A stretch of DNA of 64,000 nucleotides from Acidobacteriia bacterium UBA6623 (lineage in GTDB: Bacteria; Acidobacteriota; Terriglobia; Bryobacterales; UBA6623), in assembly GCA_002433055.1 (NCBI GenBank), contig DJHJ01000025.1, forward strand, positions 1,418-65,417. Reading direction: 5' to 3'. Below are positions 7,420-16,492 of this stretch, one piece after another. How positions within the stretch are numbered: position 1 is the first letter of the stretch; every line of letters starts with the position of its first letter. The notes beneath the pieces were generated by a model. That model was not told the origin of the DNA. It saw only the letters and a program-made list of their open reading frames with translations, and did no database searches. The position numbers and the translations under genes were made by a program.

Positions 7420-8685
7420 TTAACCAAGACGGGGGCGCTGAGTGTCATTGTCCCAAAAAACTTTCTTTTCCTCACGATAGGACATTGTTGCCAAGTGTCC
7501 CGTGACAGCTGCTTCATGTCCAGTCTGTGCATCGCAATTCAGTGGGACGTTGTCCCGAATTGAGTCGATAAAATTCCTAAGGTGGTCACCGGTCGGATTT
7601 CCTTGTCCAAGGTCCTTGCGACTTCGGACGTGGATTTCCGGTCGAGAGGAAACCTCTTCCGGTGCACCACGGTATTTCTCTGGGTAAACGTACAGATCTC
7701 TGAGTCCAATAATCTCCATGGTGCCCTCACTGCCGAGTAATTGTTCACCAAAACGAAAATGCGAATTACTGAAAGCCACAGAATAGTTAATATGGAAGTG
7801 TTCAGGATATTCAAAGCCCGCCGTTATGGTGTCAGGAACCTCTCGGTCATCGTTGCGCCAAAAATGAACACCGCCAGTACACATAACCGATTTGCAATGA
7901 GTGTGGCCAGTAATCATATGAATTGCGTCAGTCTGATGGACAAGGAGATCTGTCGAAATACCTCCGGAATAATCCCAGTAGAGACGCCACTGGAAATAGC
8001 GGTTTTTGTCAAACCCTTTGTTTTGAGCGGTACCTAAAAATCTTTCATAATCTGTATTTTCAGGATTTGCATCCATGGGAATCTTATACCGCCAGGCAGG
8101 AAAAGTAGACGGACTATTACGGAACCAGAAAGCACGAGCATACACCACTTCACCAAGCACACCAGATTCATAGATTTCCTTGGCTTTCTGATAGAGAAGT
8201 GAGCTGCGACGCTGCGTTCCGACCTGGAATTTCTTGCCACTTTTCTCTACAGCAGCAACGATTTCATGACCTTCTTCGATCGTATGGCTCAGCGGCTTTT
8301 CACAGTAAACGTGTTTGCCCGCCTCAAGAGCAGCAATCGCCATGTCGCGATGCAGATGCTCAGGCGTCATGATAACGACAGCATCAATGGCGTCGTTAGT
8401 GAGCATCTTGTAGTAATCGTGGTATGTCTGAGGCGCCACCCCTTGCTGAGTGGCAACGACATCCTTACCCTTCGCCATGCGCGGGGCAAAGGTATCGCAA
8501 ATGGCTCCAATCGAAGCAGCGTTTTTAGCCACCTTCATCATAGTCTTGATATGGCGGCCTCCGCGATTTCCAAGACCAACCCAGCCCAGATTAACCTTGG
8601 TCCCAGCAGTCTGTGCATTCAATAGAGCCGGAGCAGCTAAGACTGTAGATCTATTAAAATCTCGCCGTGAGATCGATGAGGACAT
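7420..8685 (-). CDS. Tat-exported Gfo/Idh/MocA family oxidoreductase
   Basis: The ATG at 8685 is chosen over an upstream in-frame start at 8766, because it places a twin-arginine motif (SSSISRRDFNRS) at the N-terminus. A GGAAGGA lies about 13 bases upstream of it. The mature 421-residue precursor has a Rossmann loop (WVGLGNRGGRH), the Y-C-E-K-P-L signature near residue 136, and a D-Y-S-G-G-I-S-T-D-L-L-V-H segment in the C-terminal domain. The enzyme is expected to act on a sugar or polyol in the periplasm with bound NAD(P). It is a distinct paralogue of the protein at 3184-4371. It follows the MFS carrier by only 76 bp but reads as an independent unit. Confidence 0.88.
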   Translation of the reverse strand: MSSSISRRDFNRSTVLAAPALLNAQTAGTKVNLGWVGLGNRGGRHIKTMMKVAKNAASIGAICDTFAPRMAKGKDVVATQQGVAPQTYHDYYKMLTNDAIDAVVIMTPEHLHRDMAIAALEAGKHVYCEKPLSHTIEEGHEIVAAVEKSGKKFQVGTQRRSSLLYQKAKEIYESGVLGEVVYARAFWFRNSPSTFPAWRYKIPMDANPENTDYERFLGTAQNKGFDKNRYFQWRLYWDYSGGISTDLLVHQTDAIHMITGHTHCKSVMCTGGVHFWRNDDREVPDTITAGFEYPEHFHINYSVAFSNSHFRFGEQLLGSEGTMEIIGLRDLYVYPEKYRGAPEEVSSRPEIHVRSRKDLGQGNPTGDHLRNFIDSIRDNVPLNCDAQTGHEAAVTGHLATMSYREEKKVFWDNDTQRPRLG

Positions 8686-8813
8686 TTTGTTTTTCGGTTC
8701 CTTCCTAATCAAATATGGGGAAAGCTCTGTTGAGAATATCAGCGGTCGCCGTGCAGGGGCAAGCAAGAAAAACCTACGGACACTGAGCTGAGATGGGAAA
8801 CCGCTAGGTCACA

Positions 8814-10085
8814 CTACCAGCGGCACAAGCCTTTTTGACCTATGTCTTTGCGATAGTGAAGACCATCAAATTGAATTTTTTCAGCAGCCGCATAAGCATT
8901 ACCGATCGCGGAAGCCAGGTTTTGACCACCAGCTGTAACTCCCAGAACACGCCCTCCGGCTGTGACTAGATTCCCTTCTTGCAGAGCTGTACCCGCATGG
9001 AAGACTTTAGCCCCAGTGGCTTCGGCCTCATCGACTCCAGCAATCGGCAGACCTTGAGGGTAGGAGCTCGGATAGCCCGGGGCAGCACAAACTATACAGC
9101 AAGTGGGACCTTCGTCCCAGCCTACAGTTTTGGGGTTGAGGTTACCTCTAGCCGCTGAGAGGAGTAATTCTCCCGCGTCCCCAGTCATGCGATACATCAA
9201 GGGTTGGGTTTCGGGATCACCCATACGAACATTGTATTCGAGAACCTGGGGACCATTTTCAGTCATCATCAACCCAAAGTAGAGAAAACCGACAAACGGA
9301 TAACCATCAGAACGGATACCGTCCAGCGTATTTTCTACAATTGTAGTTAATATAACCTGCCGCTCTTCTGTGCTGAGAATACGGGGGTCACAGTAGGCCC
9401 CCATCCCTCCCGTGTTAGGTCCTAAGTCATTGTCAAAAATAGGTTTATGGTCCTGTGATGGGGGAAATTCAAAAAATGTCTTTCCATCGCTTAGGACTAT
9501 GAAACTCACTTCTTCTCCGGTCATAAATTGCTCGATTAGCAGTCTCTTCCCTGCATCACCGACAACTTCGCCGGAAAGCATAGCTGTACCTGTTTCACGT
9601 GCTTCGTCTTCGTCACGAACAATAATTACGCCTTTGCCAGCTGCAAGCCCGTCTGCCTTGAGTGCCACCGGAAAGCCAAAACGGGTTAGGTTTGCCTCTA
9701 ACTCGCTCATCGACTCAACCACCGCAAAATCAGCGGTCGGAATACCGTGACGCTTCATGAATTGTTTGGAAAAAATCTTGCTTCCCTCCAGCTGGGCAGC
9801 TTCAGCCCCTGGACCAATTACAGATAGCCCATGCATCCGAAATTTATCCGCAAGGCCAGCTACCAATGGAGCTTCTGGGCCTATCACGGTGAGGTCAACA
9901 TCGAGATGTTGAGCTAGAGCGAGAATTTCCGTGTTCAATTTTATGTCCTGCGAGAAACATCTGTGCTCCTGTGCAATACCAGCATTTCCGGGTACAGCGT
10001 AAACTTGCTCGACGGAGTCTGATCGGCCCAAACGCCAGCAAAAAGCATGTTCACGGCCGCCACCACCTACTACTAAGACTTTCAT
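8814..10085 (-). CDS. purD: Phosphoribosylamine-glycine ligase (GAR synthetase)
   Basis: PurD joins glycine to 5-phosphoribosylamine using ATP, the second step of purine synthesis. The 423-residue length is normal. Visible motifs are the N-terminal VLVVGGGGREHAF, the ATP-grasp region LKADGLAAGKGV (residues ~140-152), and the C-terminal acidic metal site in YNVRMGDPETQP. It is divergently oriented from mnmG across a 114-bp gap that must contain both promoters. No other pur genes are adjacent. Confidence 0.97.
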   Translation of the reverse strand: MKVLVVGGGGREHAFCWRLGRSDSVEQVYAVPGNAGIAQEHRCFSQDIKLNTEILALAQHLDVDLTVIGPEAPLVAGLADKFRMHGLSVIGPGAEAAQLEGSKIFSKQFMKRHGIPTADFAVVESMSELEANLTRFGFPVALKADGLAAGKGVIIVRDEDEARETGTAMLSGEVVGDAGKRLLIEQFMTGEEVSFIVLSDGKTFFEFPPSQDHKPIFDNDLGPNTGGMGAYCDPRILSTEERQVILTTIVENTLDGIRSDGYPFVGFLYFGLMMTENGPQVLEYNVRMGDPETQPLMYRMTGDAGELLLSAARGNLNPKTVGWDEGPTCCIVCAAPGYPSSYPQGLPIAGVDEAEATGAKVFHAGTALQEGNLVTAGGRVLGVTAGGQNLASAIGNAYAAAEKIQFDGLHYRKDIGQKGLCRW

Positions 10086-10199
10086 GTGCTCTTCTTTCTG
10101 TTAGGGCAATGTCCCGAAACTTTATTAGCGACATCACATTGCCGGTTGCCTGACGAATGCCTAGAATAACAAGAAAGCCTTTCCTTCTGGCCTTCTGCA

Positions 10200-12113
10200 A
10201 TGTTGAAGTTTACCGAAGATCACGATGTTGTAGTGATTGGTGCCGGCCACGCTGGCTGTGAAGCATCGATCGCAGCTGCACGAATGGGTTTGCGTACAGC
10301 ATTAGTGACACTCAACCTGGACCTGATCGCACAAATGTCTTGCAATCCAGCGGTCGGTGGAATTGCCAAGGGGCATCTAGTACGAGAAATCGATGCACTC
10401 GGCGGAGTCATGGGAGAAGTCACTGATGCTGTGGGGATCCAGTTTCGACTATTGAACACAAGTCGCGGCCCGGCAGTCTGGTCACCACGGGCGCAATGCG
10501 ATAAAAAGCAGTACCGTGTGAAAATGCGGCAGGTATTGGAACAACAAGAAAATCTGGTAATCAAACAAGCCGAAGTGGTGAATCTGATTTTAGAAAACTC
10601 AGCAAAGTGCGGTGCCGATAAGGTCATCCGGGGGGTCGAACTGCTAGACGGACGAACCATCCGGTCCGAGGCGGTGATCATCACAACCGGAACGTTCCTA
10701 AATGGTCTAATACACGTTGGCGAGAAAACTTATCCAGCAGGCCGGAGCGGTGAGCCGGCATCTCGTATGCTCGGAGAAGTCCTGCGTGAACTTGGATTCC
10801 GATGTCAACGCCTGAAAACAGGCACCCCGCCACGACTTGACGGAAGAACCATCCATTGGAACCAGTGCCACCCGCAATCGGGGGATTTGGAACCGACACC
10901 ATTTTCATTCCGCACGAAAGAGATTAACCAAGAACAAATTAAGTGTCATATTGCTTTCACAACTGAAGAAACTCATGAAATCTTACGGCAAAACATAACT
11001 CGATCGCCACTATATAGCGGTCAGATTGAAGGAGTTGGACCACGATATTGCCCATCAATCGAAGATAAAGTAGTCAAATTTCCTGACAAAACAAGGCATC
11101 AGCTCTTTCTAGAGCCGGAAGGGTTGGACACAAACGAAGTCTATCTCAATGGCATGTCAACGAGCATGCCTATTGATGTTCAGGCCGAAATGATAGCATC
11201 CGTCCCAGGATTAGAAAAAGCTGAAATGATCCGTCCAGGATATGCAATTGAGTATGACTCTGTTGACGCCACTGAATTACGACACTCCCTTGAAACAAAA
11301 CGTATTTCAGGCCTTTATTTAGCAGGTCAAATCAATGGAACAACCGGTTATGAAGAAGCAGCAGCGCAAGGAATTATGGCTGGAATCAATGCAGCACGGG
11401 CCGCACAGGGACGGGAAAGCATCGTGTTAGACCGGACACAGGGTTATACAGGAATTTTGATTGATGACTTGATTACAAAAGGCACTGATGAACCCTACCG
11501 GATGTTTACATCGCGGGCTGAGTTCCGTCTACATCTGCGTATTGACAACGCAGATGAGCGCTTAACACCAATTGGACACGAGGTGGGCTTGATAAAAGAA
11601 ACCGCCTGGCAGATTTTTTCGGAATTGCAAAGAGACAAGAAATCGGTGCGTGATTTTTTGGAGAACTATCGACCCTGGACAGACGACAAAGAGATCGCAC
11701 CCTTGCTGGCTGTGATCGGTAATTTGCCCCGTGAACGACAGACACTTGCGCAATTGCTGAAACGTCCAGAAGTGACAATTTCAACTGTAAAAGATTTAGT
11801 GGGTCGCCACACTGGAATTAAACTGACCCAGCCGGACTGGAAATCGATCGAGACTTCTATCAAATACGAAGGCTATCTTACACAACAGAAACGACATATC
11901 CAACGCCTCAAGCGTGCAGAATCGCGCCGGATCCCCAAAGGGTTCTCATTTGTGGGAATTCCCGGATTATCACGCGAGATCATCGAGAAAATGGAGCGCG
12001 TAGAACCCTCGACACTCGGTCAAGCTGGCCGCATTCCAGGAGTCACCCCAGCAGCAATTTCGATTCTCAACCTCTACCTCGATATGCCGGCAGCGGCTCG
12101 CTCGAATGCCTGA
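10200..12113 (+). CDS. mnmG: tRNA uridine-5-carboxymethylaminomethyl modification enzyme, FAD subunit
   Basis: MnmG (GidA), working with MnmE, adds the carboxymethylaminomethyl group to wobble U34 of certain tRNAs using FAD and methylene-THF. The 637-residue protein starts with the dinucleotide-binding loop VVVIGAGHAGCEA, has the GidA signature region around CNPAVGGIAKGH and GPAVWSPRAQCDK (residues ~45-100), the second conserved block AGQINGTTGYEEAAAQG (~375), and the C-terminal helical MnmE-binding domain. No strong Shine-Dalgarno precedes the ATG. Its 3' end overlaps rsmG by 8 bases, giving a translationally coupled mnmG-rsmG pair, a common arrangement ahead of parAB near bacterial origins. 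Confidence 0.97.
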   Translation: MLKFTEDHDVVVIGAGHAGCEASIAAARMGLRTALVTLNLDLIAQMSCNPAVGGIAKGHLVREIDALGGVMGEVTDAVGIQFRLLNTSRGPAVWSPRAQCDKKQYRVKMRQVLEQQENLVIKQAEVVNLILENSAKCGADKVIRGVELLDGRTIRSEAVIITTGTFLNGLIHVGEKTYPAGRSGEPASRMLGEVLRELGFRCQRLKTGTPPRLDGRTIHWNQCHPQSGDLEPTPFSFRTKEINQEQIKCHIAFTTEETHEILRQNITRSPLYSGQIEGVGPRYCPSIEDKVVKFPDKTRHQLFLEPEGLDTNEVYLNGMSTSMPIDVQAEMIASVPGLEKAEMIRPGYAIEYDSVDATELRHSLETKRISGLYLAGQINGTTGYEEAAAQGIMAGINAARAAQGRESIVLDRTQGYTGILIDDLITKGTDEPYRMFTSRAEFRLHLRIDNADERLTPIGHEVGLIKETAWQIFSELQRDKKSVRDFLENYRPWTDDKEIAPLLAVIGNLPRERQTLAQLLKRPEVTISTVKDLVGRHTGIKLTQPDWKSIETSIKYEGYLTQQKRHIQRLKRAESRRIPKGFSFVGIPGLSREIIEKMERVEPSTLGQAGRIPGVTPAAISILNLYLDMPAAARSNA

Positions 12114-12714
12114 CCCCCAAAAAAAATTCCGGGCGCTGATTGAACCAGTATTGCACCAGGCAAAACTTTCGATCACAAATCAACAAATCAAACAACTATA
12201 CCACCACTACTTTCTGTTAACTCAATGGAATCAAAAGGTTAGCCTAACATCAATTCGAGATCCCACGGAAATTATCGAACGACATTTCGGAGAATCCTTG
12301 TTCTTGGCTACAAAACTTCCTGACGCTAAAACTGTAGTTGATATCGGTTCTGGGGCAGGCTTTCCTGGCCTACCGTTTGCAGTAGCAAACCCCACGGTTG
12401 AGGTAACACTTGTCGAATCCATCTCAAAAAAAGCAGCCTTCTTGAAGGAAGCATCAAGGGAGATCAGCAATGTTAGAGTCCTACACTCTCGAGCTGAAAA
12501 CATCCAAGGAGGGTTCGAATGGGCTGTTTGTCGTGCGATTCCCATCAAAAAAATGTTGCCTGTTATGAAGAGCTTAGCGGCCAATATTGCCCTGATGACA
12601 TCCGAAACTGTGGCCTCTGAGCTTAAAGACGAACTAGAGCCGCCAATCCCAATACCATGGGGTAATCAGCGAATATTGCTGTTAGGGCACTTCGGGGGAA
12701 GATGTTCCACGTGA
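12106..12714 (+). CDS. rsmG: 16S rRNA (guanine-527-N7)-methyltransferase
   Basis: RsmG (GidB) methylates G527 of 16S rRNA with S-adenosylmethionine. The 202-residue protein has the class I SAM-binding motif VVDIGSGAGFPGLP (residues ~78-91) and the preceding N-x-x-x-N/L-T region (WNQKVSLTSI). It overlaps mnmG by 8 bases. Its stop codon TGA (12712-12714) lies inside the first parS site, so the last four codons are part of the centromere sequence. That double use explains the unusual RCST ending. Confidence 0.95.
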   Translation: MPDPQKKFRALIEPVLHQAKLSITNQQIKQLYHHYFLLTQWNQKVSLTSIRDPTEIIERHFGESLFLATKLPDAKTVVDIGSGAGFPGLPFAVANPTVEVTLVESISKKAAFLKEASREISNVRVLHSRAENIQGGFEWAVCRAIPIKKMLPVMKSLAANIALMTSETVASELKDELEPPIPIPWGNQRILLLGHFGGRCST

Positions 12715-12718
12715 AACA
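12703..12718. promoter_or_regulatory. parS: parS centromere site 1
   Basis: The 16-bp palindrome TGTTCCACGTGAAACA matches the widely conserved chromosomal parS consensus TGTTTCACGTGGAACA read on the other strand. It is the loading site for ParB. It overlaps the last codons and stop codon of rsmG and sits 56 bp before the first parA start candidate. Confidence 0.95.
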
Positions 12719-12732
12719 AACATGATCATAAA

Positions 12733-12748
12733 TGTTCCACGTGAAACA
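12733..12748. promoter_or_regulatory. parS: parS centromere site 2
   Basis: This is a second identical copy of TGTTCCACGTGAAACA, in the same orientation and exactly 30 bp downstream of site 1, which puts the two sites on nearly the same face of the helix (about three turns). It lies in the short rsmG-parA gap, so bound ParB could also affect parAB transcription. Confidence 0.95.
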
Positions 12749-12773
12749 TTTCTTGGTCGCTATCTGAAAAACT

Positions 12774-13604
12774 GTGCTAAATTGGTGTCTCGTAAACTTG
12801 GAACTGGATCCCTTGAACAAAATCATCGCTATTGCCAATCAAAAGGGTGGTGTTGGGAAAACGACAACCGCTATAAATCTTTCGGCCTCACTCGCAGCTG
12901 CCGACTGTAAGGTTCTCATTGTCGATTGCGACCCACAAGCTAATTCCACTAGTGGCTTAAGTTTCGATCATGATCCCGACCGCAAAAATCTCTACCATTT
13001 ACTTATTGGAGATGAGACTCCAGATGGCGTAATTTATCCAACCCAGGTCCATGGACTGTGGCTACTGCCATCCAGTCGGAACCTGGTCGGTGCAAATGTA
13101 GAGTTGGTGGAACGTGAAGGAAGAGAGGTGCGCCTCCGTGATGAGCTGAGGCCTCTTCTGGGTCAGTACGATTTCATATTTCTGGACTGCCCACCAGCAC
13201 TTGATTTGCTCACTTTAAACGGCTTAATAGCCGCCGACACAGTGATCATCCCCATACAGTGTGAATATTTCGCTCTCGAGGGGGTTTCCGCCCTCTTAGA
13301 TACGATCGATAGAGTTCGTCAGCACTTAAATCCAAAATTGAGCATAGAAGGGGTCCTGCTAACTATGTTCGATGAGAGGACTAGCCTAACCCGCCAGGTT
13401 GCCACCGACTTGAGGGATTTTTTCCAGGACGATGTTTTTAAGACGGTTATACCGCGCAATGTGCGGCTGGCAGAGGCACCGAGTCACGGTAAACCTATTC
13501 TTGAGTATGACTTGCGATGCAAAGGGGCTGAGAGTTATCTCAATCTGGCGCGGGAAATTCTTTCGAGAACCGAGCCAGGGATCTCTGCACATGCCTCCGG
13601 GTAA
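12774..13604 (+). CDS. parA: Chromosome partitioning ATPase ParA (Soj)
   Basis: ParA is a Walker-type ATPase that forms gradients on the nucleoid and drives separation of ParB-parS complexes. The deviant Walker A KGGVGKTTT is at residues ~24-32 of the 276-aa form, followed by the Walker A-prime/B regions IVDCDPQANST and FIFLDCPPALDLLT. The start is uncertain. No ATG is available: the frame opens with GTG at 12774, while TTG at 12813 would begin the protein as L-N-K-I-I-A-I just before the core fold, closer to most Soj proteins. No strong Shine-Dalgarno helps decide. parB follows after 19 bp. Confidence 0.93.
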   Translation: MLNWCLVNLELDPLNKIIAIANQKGGVGKTTTAINLSASLAAADCKVLIVDCDPQANSTSGLSFDHDPDRKNLYHLLIGDETPDGVIYPTQVHGLWLLPSSRNLVGANVELVEREGREVRLRDELRPLLGQYDFIFLDCPPALDLLTLNGLIAADTVIIPIQCEYFALEGVSALLDTIDRVRQHLNPKLSIEGVLLTMFDERTSLTRQVATDLRDFFQDDVFKTVIPRNVRLAEAPSHGKPILEYDLRCKGAESYLNLAREILSRTEPGISAHASG

Positions 13605-13623
13605 TCTCTCACGGTGAATTAAC

Positions 13624-14517
13624 ATGGCGGTTAAACCACAACATGGTCGAAGAGCTTTAGGGAAAGGGCTTGGGGCTTTGCTCCCTTCGCCCCCCGCTGG
13701 CTCATCACGGTCAAATGGATCGATAGAAGAGCTCGCTGATGGCCTTAGATCCATCTCAGTCGAGTTAATTGATCCAAACCCTTTTCAGCCCCGAAGAAGC
13801 TTTCAAGGGGATGCCTTGGAAGGACTAGCGCAATCTATCCGCACTGATGGGTTGGTACAACCTATAGTCGTCCGTAAGAGTGGCTTGAGGTTCACGCTGA
13901 TCGCCGGAGAGCGAAGACTGCGAGCAGCAAAACTCGCTGGCCTGGCGAAAATCCCTGCACTGATACGCGAGATTGCCCAAGACCGCATACTCGAGGTCAC
14001 TCTCGTCGAGAACATTCAGAGGGAAGATTTAAACCCTATAGAAATTGCTTCAGCGCTGGAGCGAATGATCGAAGAGCTACAGTTGAGCCACGAGGAAGTC
14101 GCAACAAGAACAGGAAAAGACCGTTCGACAATCACAAATCTGCTGCGATTACTGAATCTACCCTCCGATGTACGAAACCTAATAGCAGAGGGACACATCT
14201 CGGGGAGCCATGCGCGTGCCATCGCAGGACTTGAAAAGGTGGAGGACCAGAGAACATTAGCCAACAAGACCGTGGCTCAGGGGCTATCAGTCAGGCAAGT
14301 AGAAAACGCGGTTAGGAAACTCACAAATTCAAATCCGACCAAAAAAGTTAATAATGAACTCGATCCTAACGTGTCAGCAGCCATGGACAACCTGGAACAT
14401 CGCCTGAAAACAAAGGTACGCCTCATTGGTCGTGGTCAAAGAAAAGGCAAGATTGAGATCGAGTATTATTCCACCGAAGACCTAGAGCGCATCTACTCAA
14501 CAATAATGGGTGAGTAA
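13624..14517 (+). CDS. parB: Chromosome partitioning protein ParB (Spo0J)
   Basis: ParB is the CTP-dependent clamp that loads at parS and spreads on DNA. The 297-residue protein has a basic Lys/Arg-rich N-terminus with the ParA-activating type sequence (RRALGKGLGALL), the N-terminal ParB/Srx domain with P-N-P-F-Q-P-R-R and the CTP-binding box GERRLRAAKLAG (residues ~98-109), the ENIQREDLNPIE motif, and a helix-turn-helix domain (VATRTGKDRSTITNLLRLL). A C-terminal dimerisation segment follows. It sits directly after parA, its ATPase partner, and close to two parS sites. Its 3' end converges on an unrelated gene across 17 bp. Confidence 0.96.
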   Translation: MAVKPQHGRRALGKGLGALLPSPPAGSSRSNGSIEELADGLRSISVELIDPNPFQPRRSFQGDALEGLAQSIRTDGLVQPIVVRKSGLRFTLIAGERRLRAAKLAGLAKIPALIREIAQDRILEVTLVENIQREDLNPIEIASALERMIEELQLSHEEVATRTGKDRSTITNLLRLLNLPSDVRNLIAEGHISGSHARAIAGLEKVEDQRTLANKTVAQGLSVRQVENAVRKLTNSNPTKKVNNELDPNVSAAMDNLEHRLKTKVRLIGRGQRKGKIEIEYYSTEDLERIYSTIMGE

Positions 14518-14534
14518 GTACCGTCAAAGATCTG

Positions 14535-15194
14535 TCATTTTTTGCTTGATTCCCGCTCGATTTTTTGCACAAGAGCCTCAGCTCTAGATCTAGATAAATG
14601 TATTATTTTCTTATTGTTAGATATTTTTATTAGAATTGGAAGCATTTGTTTAGGCGAAATCACTCGATCTTTGTCCAAGGAAATTTGAAATGCAATTAGG
14701 CGCTTATTGACACCCAATCGATCAAACCGCATTGCGCGCTCCAGCTCGATACGATGACGTGCTGTTTCACCTGCTCTGAGAAACCAACTTGCCAACGCTT
14801 TTGCATCCGGGTTCTCCGTATAGATGAATTCTGTTTCAGATTGATTTCCCGTGGAATCGATGTAGCGAAAAAATTTTCTGCCTGTAAAGGCCACCTTGCG
14901 AGGATGAGTCAATGAAATCCGAAAATAATCCAAGTTTTTGACTTGAGTGGTTAGCCAAGAGAGATTTTCTGCCGATAATTCAAAAATCAAAGGTTCATCC
15001 GTAGGGTCTTCCCGGTAAAACACCTTGCCTGACATCTCTACTTCTATCTCAAAGTATTCTGGAACGCTGCCAGGAAAAGCTCTTGTGAAAAATATGCGGC
15101 ATCCCTGATTCTCATCCTTCTGTGCACCAAAAACTGCCGCAGTATCCAACAGAAATATCACGGATATTAACAAATAATAATATAAACTACACAT
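14535..15194 (-). CDS. Secreted or periplasmic protein of unknown function, downstream of ruvC
   Basis: The ATG at 15194 is preferred because it gives a signal-peptide-like start (MCSLYYYLLISVIFLLDTAAVFG) and begins 8 bp after ruvC ends. The frame is also open further upstream, overlapping ruvC. The 219-residue precursor has a beta-rich first half (FEIEVEMSGKVFYRED..., typical of small secreted domains) and a basic helical C-terminal half with an Ile-Leu-Ile-Lys-Ile stretch. No catalytic motif is recognised. The close spacing suggests co-transcription with yebC-ruvC. The base composition is more A-T rich than in its neighbours by eye. Confidence 0.7.
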   Translation of the reverse strand: MCSLYYYLLISVIFLLDTAAVFGAQKDENQGCRIFFTRAFPGSVPEYFEIEVEMSGKVFYREDPTDEPLIFELSAENLSWLTTQVKNLDYFRISLTHPRKVAFTGRKFFRYIDSTGNQSETEFIYTENPDAKALASWFLRAGETARHRIELERAMRFDRLGVNKRLIAFQISLDKDRVISPKQMLPILIKISNNKKIIHLSRSRAEALVQKIERESSKK

Positions 15195-15201
15195 GTAGAA
15201 T

Positions 15202-15684
15202 TTATAGCGTTCCTCGCGCCACGCGCTGACTATGGCATATAGCAACTGCTAGTGCATCAGCAGCATCTTGAGATTCAATTGGTTCGCGCAGACCAAGCAG
15301 GGATGCCACCATCAACTGCACTTGCCTTTTTTCCGCTCGTCCATAACCGACAACACTTTTTTTTATTTCTAATGGTGAATATTCACCAACCGGTAGTTCC
15401 ACTTGCGCCGCCAACAGCAAAGCAACACCACGAACTTGCGCTAACTTCAGAGTTGTCTTGACATTAACGGCATTGAAAATCTCTTCAATTGCAATCGTGT
15501 CTGGGTTGTGTACAGCCACGAGCGCCTGTAATTCGCTATGAATTTTTTGCAGCCGATCAGGGAAAGAGCTTCCAGGGACTACTTTGATCACGCCAAATTC
15601 CAGTGCCCGATGATTACGTCCATCTGTCTCTATGATGCCGTACCCCGTCTTCTGGGAGCCACAATCGATGCCAAAAACCCTCAC
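15202..15684 (-). CDS. ruvC: Crossover junction endodeoxyribonuclease RuvC
   Basis: RuvC resolves Holliday junctions with the RuvAB branch-migration motor. The 160-residue protein has the four catalytic acids in the expected spacing: D7 in VFGIDCGS, E67/E68 in IAIEEIF, D140 in SQDAADA and D143. The family's 'KSVVGYGRAEK' DNA-binding loop is also clear. The gene follows yebC by 58 bp on the same strand, a common bacterial arrangement, although ruvA and ruvB are not in this window. Confidence 0.96.
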   Translation of the reverse strand: MRVFGIDCGSQKTGYGIIETDGRNHRALEFGVIKVVPGSSFPDRLQKIHSELQALVAVHNPDTIAIEEIFNAVNVKTTLKLAQVRGVALLLAAQVELPVGEYSPLEIKKSVVGYGRAEKRQVQLMVASLLGLREPIESQDAADALAVAICHSQRVARGTL

Positions 15685-15742
15685 TCAGCACCTCTTGTGT
15701 CGGCAGTATGCAGAGTTCGCGAGTTCATTTAAACTATGTACG

Positions 15743-16492
15743 TTAATTCGCGAGTTTCTCTAACTCGTCATCATCGATATCAAAATTGGCATAGACATTC
15801 TGCGTATCATCTTGCTCTTCCAGTGCTTCTATCATTCGCAGTACCGCCGCTGCCTGTTTCCCTTCAACCTTAACTGAGTTTTGGGGGATCTGAGTCACTT
15901 CCGCACTCTCGAGTGGAAGGCCTGCACTTTCTATTCCCTGAAGTACGTCGTGGTGAGCTTCAACAGGTGAGACAATAGCCCAATTATCGCCTTCATCCCT
16001 AATGTCATCCGCGCCAGTGGCCAAAACAAGATCCATGAGGCTTTCCTCCGTAGTAGATGATTTCGGGATGACAATTAGGCTACGTTTGTCAAAAATCCAG
16101 GAAACGCAGCCATTTTCTCCTAAATTGCCTCCATGTTTGGCGAAATGGTGTCTAATTTCGCTTACTGTTCGATTTCTATTATCTGTCACAACATCGACTA
16201 TCACGGCCACTCCAGCGGGCCCGTAGCCCTCAAATGAGACCTCTTCGAAGCTTTCCCCTTCCATTTGTCCACTGCCTCGCAAGACCGCACGCTTGATGTT
16301 GTCCTGCGGCATGCTCTGGCTCTTGGCTGTGGCAATGGCTGTCCGCAGTCGAGGATTTCCGTCAGGGTCACCCCCACCTTCTCTAGCAGCAATCTGTATT
16401 TCACGAATCAGGCGTGTGAAAACCTTTCCTCGTTTGGCGTCCAGGGCCGCTTTCTTATGCTTGATGCTTGCCCACTTAGAATGGCCGGACAT
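15743..16492 (-). CDS. yebC: YebC/TACO1 family protein
   Basis: The 249-residue protein begins MSGHSKWASIKHKKAALDAK, the near-invariant opening of the YebC/PmpR/TACO1 family, and contains E-G-Y-G-P-A-G-V near residue 88 and the acidic C-terminal domain. Family members were described as transcriptional regulators. More recent work links some of them, and mitochondrial TACO1, to relief of ribosome stalling. Which role applies here cannot be told from sequence. The gene lies upstream of ruvC and probably shares its promoter, which must be in the 243-bp gap 16493-16735. Confidence 0.95.
   Translation of the reverse strand: MSGHSKWASIKHKKAALDAKRGKVFTRLIREIQIAAREGGGDPDGNPRLRTAIATAKSQSMPQDNIKRAVLRGSGQMEGESFEEVSFEGYGPAGVAVIVDVVTDNRNRTVSEIRHHFAKHGGNLGENGCVSWIFDKRSLIVIPKSSTTEESLMDLVLATGADDIRDEGDNWAIVSPVEAHHDVLQGIESAGLPLESAEVTQIPQNSVKVEGKQAAAVLRMIEALEEQDDTQNVYANFDIDDDELEKLAN

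Noticed and set aside
9590..9605. TGTTTCACGTG followed by mismatched bases inside purD, resembling half of parS
   Set aside because: Only the first 11 of 16 bases match and the second half-site is lost. It lies in coding sequence and is probably chance.
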